From: JBCCCJ01 sp039029315
GTDB taxonomy: Bacteria; Bacteroidota; Bacteroidia; J057
Length of the DNA: 20,368 nt
NCBI GenBank assembly: GCA_039029315.1
Contig: JBCCGK010000160.1
Span: 1 to 20,368 of the forward strand
Direction: 5' to 3'
Shown here in pieces: positions 14,775-20,368 of the stretch (its first letter is position 1; each line of letters begins with the position of its first letter). The position numbers and the translations under genes were made by a program. The notes under the pieces are model-generated. The model was not told the DNA's origin. It saw only the letters and a program-made list of their open reading frames with translations, and did no database searches.

Positions 14775-16028
14775 TTACACTGTGCCTTGCATCAGGAAAT
14801 TCTGATCCAGAAGGGCCTGATGAACACGCATCGGTTCCGCTCCTTTCCACTTGACAGTCTGAGGAGGCGTCTGGGTGATAGAAGAAGAAACGGCTCCATT
14901 CAGAGAAGCTGCGATCTCATTGGCAAGGATAGGAACAATGATCTCGATAATCAGAATTGCCAGCGGCCCCATAAAGGCCAAATACCAGGGAATCGAGGCA
15001 TGGTGGCTGCTACTAGGCGTTCCATTTTGGCGGAAAGTCAAGCTTTGATTTCCAGTATTGAACCCCAAAGAATAGCTGGTTGCAATCTGATAGGTCATGG
15101 TGATTCCAGCATGCATATCCGTGGAGCCTGATAAATTGGTGGATAGATTCCCGCCATTTACAGTGGTCCTAAGACTGGAAATAACCGGATGATAGGTAAT
15201 CGCACCAGCTTTGGCATCCGGGCCACGTAAGCTTCCTCTGTTCCTGATCGAATGATCCGAGGCTGAGAATACAAAATTTCCAGAAGAAGTATGCGGATAT
15301 GCGCTTGGCATAGATGGCTGAATCACATTGGCCAGAAACAAATCTCTGGAAATGAGAATTCCAGAATTTGCACCTGTCTTGATAATGCCTGGATCGACCT
15401 TTCTTTCCAGTCGGCTGGTATCTCTATTGCGCGTAACACTCAGAATAGCGAGAAAAGAAGAACCATCATTTTTGCCAATAAAGGCATAATCACTTTTGAC
15501 GGGCGTCAGCCAACTATTGCTATTTGGTGGAGCAAAATTGACGGTAGCAAAGACAAATGATACCTGTTGGGCATGTGTCACCATAAAGGTTGGCAAGAGT
15601 GAGAAAACAAGCCCAAATTGAGAAGATGTGAGATGATGCTGGGGGTCGAGCAAGGTGACAGGTGTGATCAATCCCGGACCTGTTTGGCCATTTTTGCCAA
15701 CAGCCTTGATATCAAACGTCAAGCGTTTGGAGGAGTTCCCTTCTGGTAAAAGTGCCAAATGCACTTCTGCCACCAGTGTGATCCCTGCCAGCGATACAGC
15801 TGATTGTCCAGGCATCTGGAAGCTTCCCGTTTTGATCGGGAAATTCATCCGTAGAAGATTGCCTGAGCCCCCATTGACAATGTGCCAGGCATCAAATGTC
15901 CCAGACATGCGAAGGCCACCTTGCGTGAAATCAAAGGCTTCAGGGATTGTTCCATTGTTGGAAGCAAGGGCGCTGTTGACCTTATCGACAGATATGGCAA
16001 AAACAGTGTCCCAACCATGAATATTCAT
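14775..16028 (-). CDS. Clostridium P-47 family TULIP protein 1 (417 aa)
   Basis: This is the first gene of the cluster and the closest to clostridial P47 in size and plan (about 415 residues there, from memory). It starts directly with MNIHGWDTVFAISVDKVN, as P47 starts with an M-N-x-x-GWD sequence, so the start codon at 16028 is secure. Other blocks are GTFDAWHIVNGGSGNLLRMNFPIKTGSF (43-70 in outline), SDYAFIG (179-185), GILISRDLFLANVI (223-236), TYHPVISSL (278-286), MHAGITMTYQIATSYSLGFN (305-324 in outline) and a hydrophobic helix at about 347-369. It lacks the N-terminal extension of the other three paralogues. No export signal or catalytic motif is visible. In clostridia P47 accompanies OrfX proteins in neurotoxin loci, but no toxin-like gene occurs in this window. 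Its role here is unknown; a lipid-binding or toxin-accessory role is an inference. Confidence 0.87.
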   Translation of the reverse strand: MNIHGWDTVFAISVDKVNSALASNNGTIPEAFDFTQGGLRMSGTFDAWHIVNGGSGNLLRMNFPIKTGSFQMPGQSAVSLAGITLVAEVHLALLPEGNSSKRLTFDIKAVGKNGQTGPGLITPVTLLDPQHHLTSSQFGLVFSLLPTFMVTHAQQVSFVFATVNFAPPNSNSWLTPVKSDYAFIGKNDGSSFLAILSVTRNRDTSRLERKVDPGIIKTGANSGILISRDLFLANVIQPSMPSAYPHTSSGNFVFSASDHSIRNRGSLRGPDAKAGAITYHPVISSLRTTVNGGNLSTNLSGSTDMHAGITMTYQIATSYSLGFNTGNQSLTFRQNGTPSSSHHASIPWYLAFMGPLAILIIEIIVPILANEIAASLNGAVSSSITQTPPQTVKWKGAEPMRVHQALLDQNFLMQGTV

Positions 16029-16641
16029 GTTTGTAGAAATTAATAATTAGAAAATACCATCGAGGGTGCTTAACAAAACAATAAGAATTCTTCCCATTTT
16101 TCACATTTGTGAGAAATGGTGTCATGATCGGTTCGAAGTTGGAAATGTTGGCCTAAGTGATGGAACTCAGGTTGAAAATCGAGCGCCATTACCCATATCT
16201 GATGAGGACATTATGGCCAGAAAAAGGAGAGGATAAGAGAATGGGATTCTCCGGTAATTCGCTGATTGGTAGCGAATTATTGATGGGGGTGGAAATGTCG
16301 CGCGCTTCGCTGACTGTAAAGGCGAATGGCAAAAAGAAGCTAAAATGCATCTTATAAGTTTGAATGTGAAAACTTATAGATACAACCAAAGGAAAGAGAC
16401 CCAATAGGGTCAGTAGGTGTTGTTGTTAAGGCGGGTGAAAAGTTTGAAAAGAGGAAATGACTCTTGTGTAGAATATTTACGATGAAGGTAGAAATTTATT
16501 TTTCAAAATCAAAAAAAATATAAAAGCAGCTCAAAAAATAATCTACAATTGAATATTTGGATCAAAATTGAGAAAAAAATCTGGCAAAAACCGGAATCCT
16601 TTATCTTTGAGATGACTGATTGGGTTCACGTATATCCTTGC
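16029..16641. other. 613-base divergent intergenic region
   Basis: This stretch lies between the P-47-like cluster (minus) and the BNR-4 lipoprotein (plus) and should hold promoters for both. A strong inverted repeat sits at 16094-16119. Frames of 66 aa (plus, 16157-16357) and 71 aa (minus, 16189-16404) overlap each other and look like neither a known family nor each other's paralogue, so they were not called. The last 150 bases are AT-rich, fitting a promoter and leader. No clear Bacteroidota-type TTTG/TAnnTTTG pair could be fixed with confidence. Confidence 0.6.
16094..16119. promoter_or_regulatory. inverted repeat upstream of P-47-like cluster
   Basis: CCATTTTTCACA and TGTGAGAAATGG face each other across two T. 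Twelve bases per arm are complementary apart from one T/G pair. The element lies 66-91 bases ahead of the first P-47-like start codon, where an operator would be expected. No T-tract follows on either strand, so a terminator is unlikely. Operator function is an inference. Confidence 0.45.
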
Positions 16642-18048
16642 ATGATGAAATCTACTGTGTTTGTATTATTGGTTGCCGCATTCATATTGTGGAGTTCTTG
16701 CTCTACTACTCCCGGACCAGCTCCTGATTTGCAGAAAGGTCGTCTCCTGTCATTCGGACAGGGAGGTCAGATCAAGATGTTGTATGATCGTCGGCAACGG
16801 CCACCTGCTGTTCTGTTGGGCGACAAGCTGCATATTGTTTTCAACGCAGGGAGAGAGGCCAGCAAGAAGAAAAAACCACAAACCCGACCCCAAGCAATTA
16901 CCTATGATCTGGCTACTCGCCAATTCTCGGCTATCATAACGCTTGGCTCGCCTGATGGTGATCATCATTATGGGCCAGTGATCTGGGCTGATACCGACAA
17001 TTTTCTACATGTCCTCCACGGTTGCCATCGGACGCCCGGAACGCATTTGATCTCCAACAATCCTGCAAGTATCGGGAGCAGCAGGAAAGATTGGAGGCAA
17101 GGACCTCAAATCGCAGGGGGAATCTCCTACCCTACTGTCTACAAGATAGCCGATGATCGTTTTCTGATGTATTACCGAACAGCAGGGCACATCAGCTCCT
17201 GGACCTATCGTATCAGTGCAGACAATGGCCTGAGCTGGACAGGCCCAGAACAAGATGTTACGGACATGGACAGCAAAGGAAGATTCGAATGGTCCTCCTA
17301 TCATACTGTCCTGCCCAGTGAAGATGGCCGTTTCCTGCACGTGGCTTTCTTTGCCTATGATGACAATCGGTCCAATGAACCAGAGCGATATTTCAATCCT
17401 CGTTATCAGCAAGCTGTGTCCAATGAATGGAAGTACAACTTGTATTATCTTAAGATTGATCTACAGACAGGAGATGTGCTCAATGTTGAGGGAGAAAAGA
17501 TGGACACCCCCATAGACATTGATCAGGCAAATGCCCGATGTCGAATCTGGGACACTGAATGGCGGGGAGCTGGTGTACCTCCAACGATTCTCCTGGATGA
17601 AGAGGGAGATCCAACTTTCCTTCACGTTCTCTCTGGCAAGAGTACGCAAGATCATCACTACTACTATGTGCATCTTAACAATGGCAAATGGGAGAAAACC
17701 CGCATTACTGCTTCCAATCATCAATGGAACAGTTGCCATCTCAGCAGAGGTCAAGATGGGACTCTGTTGGCCTATCTGATTGTTGGCGAAGGCTATGTTG
17801 AGAGTGAGAACTACATGGACAGGTATGGTGGCGGAGATCTGGAAGAATGGATCAGCGAAGATCAGGGCATGTCCTGGCGAAAAAATCGGGACCTGACACC
17901 AGACAGATCCATTTATCCGAACTGGAAATACAACAATGTTCAGCCAGTTACCCGTGCAGATGGGAGGCTGGTAGATGGAATGCTCTTATTTTATGGATGG
18001 GGAGAAGGGGAGTCGCCAGAAGTGAAGGCTTTTTTGTTGCATGAGTGA
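16642..18048 (+). CDS. BNR-4 repeat lipoprotein, possible PL24/PL25-like polysaccharide lyase
   Basis: A lipoprotein signal starts at the MMKST methionine: hydrophobic stretch 5-17, then LWSSC with the lipidated Cys at 20. This start (468 aa) was preferred to an upstream ATG at 16549, which would bury the signal. The mature part is a BNR-4 type beta-propeller with Asp-box motifs SADNGLSW (192-199) and SEDQGMSW (405-412). H109 in DGDHHYGP, H129 in HVLHGCH, Y163 in SYPT and R179 in YYRTAG are spaced like the catalytic His/His/Tyr/Arg set known for ulvan-lyase families PL24 and PL25: the two His 20-21 apart, and Tyr to Arg 16 apart. A lyase on acidic polysaccharide, or a propeller hydrolase, is therefore possible; BNR-4 membership is the firm part. 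It is the only clear plus-strand gene, divergent from the P-47 cluster, and probably surface or periplasmic. No SusC/D pair is nearby. Confidence 0.82.
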   Translation: MMKSTVFVLLVAAFILWSSCSTTPGPAPDLQKGRLLSFGQGGQIKMLYDRRQRPPAVLLGDKLHIVFNAGREASKKKKPQTRPQAITYDLATRQFSAIITLGSPDGDHHYGPVIWADTDNFLHVLHGCHRTPGTHLISNNPASIGSSRKDWRQGPQIAGGISYPTVYKIADDRFLMYYRTAGHISSWTYRISADNGLSWTGPEQDVTDMDSKGRFEWSSYHTVLPSEDGRFLHVAFFAYDDNRSNEPERYFNPRYQQAVSNEWKYNLYYLKIDLQTGDVLNVEGEKMDTPIDIDQANARCRIWDTEWRGAGVPPTILLDEEGDPTFLHVLSGKSTQDHHYYYVHLNNGKWEKTRITASNHQWNSCHLSRGQDGTLLAYLIVGEGYVESENYMDRYGGGDLEEWISEDQGMSWRKNRDLTPDRSIYPNWKYNNVQPVTRADGRLVDGMLLFYGWGEGESPEVKAFLLHE

Positions 18049-18135
18049 AAAAACACATCCCTTTTGTCCAAAAACAGCATCCCAAAGGAAACTGTTCTAC
18101 AGGATTGCATCCCAATAACCCTGAATCCAGGGGCT

Positions 18136-18173
18136 CAGGTGGCTCACGCCAGAATTATGGAGTGAGCCACCTG
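18136..18173. terminator. convergent-gene hairpin, probable bidirectional terminator
   Basis: CAGGTGGCTCAC (18136-18147) and GTGAGCCACCTG (18162-18173) are perfectly complementary with a 14-base loop. The stem can extend two or three pairs further. It lies between the converging BNR-4 gene and the duplicated secreted-protein gene. There is no T-tract on either side, so it is either a weak or factor-assisted terminator or an mRNA 3' end stabiliser. Confidence 0.55.
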
Positions 18174-18190
18174 GGCGATGTATGGCCAGG

Positions 18191-19018
18191 TTACTCACAT
18201 GCCTTCTCCTTCTGCATCGATACAAATTCCACGAGCGTCAATGTTTCTACCATTTCTCCTGTCACCTCTTCTTGCAGATCCATGGTCGCAACAAAAGTCG
18301 CCTGGGACCTGACAGACAGTTCCAGGCCCAACTCAGCATACATATCTCGCAAGGTCCTGTCTTCGATTTGATACTCACAGCCCGTATGACAGTCGACAAA
18401 GCTTTCTCGATCATAAGCTGACAGATATCGACCTGTATATAGCTTTGCCGGAACAAATTCTTTGGACTGGATCTCTTCCAGAATTTTCTTGACAAAGATT
18501 TTATTGTCTTCAGAAACGATGGGCATTCGTTCCAATTGGGGCAACCAGGGGACATCGGAGACACGCGCATGAGTAGAAGTGGGAAACTTGATGACCCGGT
18601 TGAGAGGCGGCAACAATTCTCCATCTACATAATAGCTGGCTTCCTCGGAGATCCGCTGACTCAGGTCATCGAAATACATCACTGTCTGCCGATGAAAATA
18701 CAGGGGAGTAGCTCGATTGGGAAAATAAATTGTCTGATGAAGTTCCTCCGGTCCGACAAAGATACTCCGCTTCAGTTTGACAATCTCTTCGGTATTGCGA
18801 TAGACAGTGTACTGAAAATCTCCATCACCCTGATGATACCAGGCAGTCTCAATGCTGAGGCTGGTATCTCGATCGATCATGGCTACCTCTTGTTGTATGC
18901 GTTGAAGGTGATGTCGATATCGTGTTGGCGGAGGATCAGATGAGAGGAGATTTTGGGGAGAAATAGTAAAAAGAAAAAAAAGGAAAGGAACAAAAAATAA
19001 ATTCATGAAAATTTTCAT
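18191..19018 (-). CDS. secreted hypothetical protein, tandem paralogue A (275 aa)
   Basis: This protein starts with a Sec-type signal (very hydrophobic residues about 5-25). The start at 19018 was chosen because the bases upstream of it match those upstream of paralogue B's start exactly. An internal ATG at 19006 is possible. Shared blocks with B are IDRDTSL.IE..W, IYFPNRATPLYFHRQT, YYVDGELLPPLNR, PAKLYTGRYLSAYD, CHT..YQIED.TLRDMYAEL, ATFVATMDLQEE, GEM.ETLT.VE.VSM and a terminal CE. The Cys in the CHT motif and the Cys next to last are conserved in both and may form a disulfide. A has an extra Cys four residues on (CHTGC). The C-terminal 75 residues loosely resemble the OB-like C-terminal part of NlpE-type envelope proteins; this is weak. 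Function is unknown, and the location is probably periplasmic. Confidence 0.8.
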   Translation of the reverse strand: MKIFMNLFFVPFLFFLFTISPQNLLSSDPPPTRYRHHLQRIQQEVAMIDRDTSLSIETAWYHQGDGDFQYTVYRNTEEIVKLKRSIFVGPEELHQTIYFPNRATPLYFHRQTVMYFDDLSQRISEEASYYVDGELLPPLNRVIKFPTSTHARVSDVPWLPQLERMPIVSEDNKIFVKKILEEIQSKEFVPAKLYTGRYLSAYDRESFVDCHTGCEYQIEDRTLRDMYAELGLELSVRSQATFVATMDLQEEVTGEMVETLTLVEFVSMQKEKACE

Positions 19019-19043
19019 CTCTATAGTGGTTTCATGGTAAATA

Positions 19044-19060
19044 TTCCTTCAGGGAAGGAA
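19044..19060. promoter_or_regulatory. palindrome upstream of paralogue A
   Basis: TTCCTTC-AGG-GAAGGAA, a perfect 7-bp inverted repeat with a 3-base centre, lies 25 bases before the start codon of the 275-aa gene. The same arms occur at the same distance before paralogue B, with a different centre. This suggests an operator or 5' leader hairpin kept under selection. Confidence 0.55.
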
Positions 19061-19198
19061 GAAAATGGAAAAAGAGATGATTGGGGAAAAGGGTCAAATA
19101 CATATTTGTGAAAGGAATCGTAGTTCGAGGGTTACTATGCCCGTTCAGACATGACCTGCTACAACTCCAAGAGAAGAAAGCACTTATTGTCTCCCCCC

Positions 19199-20008
19199 TT
19201 ACTCGCAGTCAGTTTGCTTACGCATCGAAACAAGCTCCACTACTGTCAGGGTTTCTGTCATTTCTCCCATCATGTCCTCTTGCAGATCCATGGTAGCGAC
19301 AAAAGTTGCAATGGCTCCCTCAAAAGACTTGATTTCGAGAGAGGCATAGGTATCCCTAAGGGTCTTGTCTTCAATTTGGTATGTCCGATCTGTATGGCAT
19401 TCCCCAAAGCTTTCGGTATCATAGGCATATACATATCGACCTGTATACAACCTTGCCGGAACAAAAGAAATGCTTAGAATTTCCTCTAGTACCTGATTGA
19501 TGAACCTGCGGTTTTCTTTGTAAGCATCTTCGACCTGAATGGCACTGGGAACCCAGGAAACAGTGTCAATGCGAGAGTGGGAAGAGGGCAAAATTCTGAT
19601 CCCTCGTGTAAGTGGAGGCAATAATTCTCCTTCTGAATAATAGTTTTCCTCCTCGGATATCCACCGACTTTGATCATTATACTGGACCGCGGTCTTGCGA
19701 TATATGAACAGAGGGCTAGGGCGATTGGGGAAATACACCGTCTCATGAAAGGCTTCTGTCTTTGTGAACAAAATCTGTGTCAATTTGACAATCTCGACAT
19801 CATTGTGATGGACTGTGAATTGATAAGCTGCCTGACTAAAGTGTTGCCAGCCAGATTCGATGCGCAGGCTGGTATCCCTGTCGATCCTGGCAACTTCTTC
19901 CTGGATGCGCAGAATCGTCTGTTCATTGGGTTCGGAAGGAGGATTTGACAAGCTTTGGGAGGGAAGAAGGATTGTGAGAAGAGAAAATGCGAACAGGAAT
20001 AAATTCAT
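19199..20008 (-). CDS. secreted hypothetical protein, tandem paralogue B (269 aa)
   Basis: This second copy of the tandem pair starts with MNLFLFAFSLLTILLPSQS, a Sec signal. Mature blocks match paralogue A throughout: IDRDTSLRIESGW, VYFPNRPSPLFIYRKT, YYSEGELLPPLTR, PARLYTGRYVYAYDTESF, CHTDRTYQIEDKTLRDTYASL, ATFVATMDLQED, GEMTETLTVVELVSM and a final CE. Divergence is spread along the protein, so the duplication is not very recent. The block GELLPPL with its preceding YY is seen in several uncharacterised envelope proteins that read like 'text-book' antiparallel sheets, but no family could be named. The upstream 70 bases are shared with paralogue A. The stop of B is 180 bases from the start of A, so each copy probably has its own promoter. 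Nothing indicates an enzyme. Confidence 0.8.
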   Translation of the reverse strand: MNLFLFAFSLLTILLPSQSLSNPPSEPNEQTILRIQEEVARIDRDTSLRIESGWQHFSQAAYQFTVHHNDVEIVKLTQILFTKTEAFHETVYFPNRPSPLFIYRKTAVQYNDQSRWISEEENYYSEGELLPPLTRGIRILPSSHSRIDTVSWVPSAIQVEDAYKENRRFINQVLEEILSISFVPARLYTGRYVYAYDTESFGECHTDRTYQIEDKTLRDTYASLEIKSFEGAIATFVATMDLQEDMMGEMTETLTVVELVSMRKQTDCE

Positions 20009-20033
20009 CTCTATAGTGGTTTCATGGTAAACA

Positions 20034-20050
20034 TTCCTTCATTGAAGGAA
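20034..20050. promoter_or_regulatory. palindrome upstream of paralogue B
   Basis: TTCCTTC-ATT-GAAGGAA is a perfect 7-bp inverted repeat 25 bases before the start codon of the 269-aa gene. The arms are identical to the copy before paralogue A, while the 3-base centre differs (ATT against AGG). Confidence 0.55.
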
Positions 20051-20120
20051 CAAAAAAAGAAGAGATGATTGGGGGAAAGAGACAGCTAAACATACGTGGC
20101 GAATGTAAGTTTGGTTGTAA

Positions 20121-20266
20121 GAGACTGTTTGAACATCTGTTATTTATTTTTTGTATGCGTCTTTTTTCCTCATCCAGCGGCTTTTTTTGTTCCCATAGCA
20201 CCACTATGAGAACAAAAAAGAGCTTTGTCTTAGTTTGACTTTGTCCAAAATGGAAATTCAAATCTC
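20121..20266 (-). mobile_element. MITE-like element, copy 3 (inverted; right end uncertain)
   Basis: The terminal repeat GAGACTGTTTGAACATCT starts at 20121, directly after TAA (20118-20120). The sequence up to about 20222 is the reverse complement of copy 1, including the hairpin (arms 20183-20198 and 20204-20219, one mismatch). Beyond that it drifts. A weak match to the other terminal repeat ends near 20266 (ATTCAAATCTC), but no TAA follows it, so the end may be eroded. Copies 1 and 3 resemble each other more closely than either resembles copy 2. Confidence 0.75.
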
Positions 20267-20283
20267 TTTACCGTACACTTTTA

Positions 20284-20355
20284 CCAGTTTAGGCGAGCTG
20301 GCCCCCAAAATTCGGTAAACTGGGGTGGATTTGTGAGTTGGGCTTAGAATTTTGG
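20284..20355. repeat. overlapping inverted repeats at window edge
   Basis: CCAGTTTA (20284-20291) pairs with TAAACTGG (20316-20323), and CCAAAATTC (20304-20312) pairs with GAATTTTGG (20347-20355). Interleaved short repeats with G/C-rich GGGGG-type tracts recall the multi-repeat ends of IS21-family elements, but the element, if any, lies beyond the window. Confidence 0.4.
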
Positions 20356-20368
20356 CGGTTTTTACGCA

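Larger units (their letters stand above)
20009..20368. other. 360-base gene-free right edge
   Basis: This stretch holds the leader of paralogue B with its palindrome (20034-20050), MITE-like copy 3 (20121-20266) and overlapping inverted repeats (20284-20355). No frame in it resembles a protein. Confidence 0.7.

Noticed and set aside
16157..16404. Overlapping small frames of 66 aa (plus) and 71 aa (minus) in the divergent region
   Set aside because: They overlap on opposite strands, have no recognisable motif, and no convincing start context or paralogue.
16549..16641. Upstream ATG giving 31 more residues to the BNR-4 lipoprotein
   Set aside because: It would place polar sequence ahead of a standard lipoprotein signal, whose own ATG pair at 16642 and 16645 is well placed.

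Overview
The window looks like chromosomal DNA from a member of the Bacteroidota, probably Cytophagia/Saprospiria-like. This is inferred from the weak Shine-Dalgarno usage, the split MacB/FtsX-type permeases, and the order adaptor - TolC - ATPase - permeases - sigma-54 regulator - kinase, an arrangement familiar from that phylum. No rRNA, tRNA or CRISPR array was seen.

Region 1 (about 1-9480, minus strand) is one long operon for a tripartite ABC export system. In transcription order it holds a periplasmic adaptor (9139), a TolC-family outer membrane protein, a LolD/MacB-type ATPase, two FtsX-type permeases, an NtrC-type sigma-54 response regulator and its membrane histidine kinase, then a small unknown protein. 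The genes abut or overlap, except for a 153-bp repeat-rich gap between ATPase and first permease. Upstream lies a near-consensus sigma-54 promoter and two copies of a 14-bp palindrome 20 bp apart, about 90-110 bp from the expected start point. This is what an operon controlled by its own sigma-54 activator would show.

Region 2 (9485-16028, minus strand) is the most unusual part: four tandem, divergent paralogues of the Clostridium P-47 / OrfX-type TULIP family, of 417, 511, 543 and 582 aa in transcription order. In clostridia these proteins accompany botulinum-type neurotoxins. Here no toxin gene is visible and the family has expanded to four copies. They lack signal peptides, and all carry hydrophobic segments near the C-terminus. 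A good stem with a T-tract terminates the cluster just before the ABC operon.

Region 3 (16029-18048) is a 613-bp divergent intergenic stretch and a plus-strand lipoprotein with a BNR-4 beta-propeller and a His/His/Tyr/Arg arrangement like that of PL24/PL25 polysaccharide lyases. Region 4 (18191-20008, minus strand) is a tandem duplication of a gene for a secreted protein of about 270 aa, with the promoter-proximal palindrome duplicated too.

Three copies of a roughly 160-bp non-coding mobile element (MITE-like, long hairpin, terminal inverted repeats, 3-bp TTA/TAA duplications) lie at 1-100, 13041-13200 and 20121-20266. The middle copy sits directly against a P-47-like stop codon. The right edge of the window has further overlapping inverted repeats of unknown nature.
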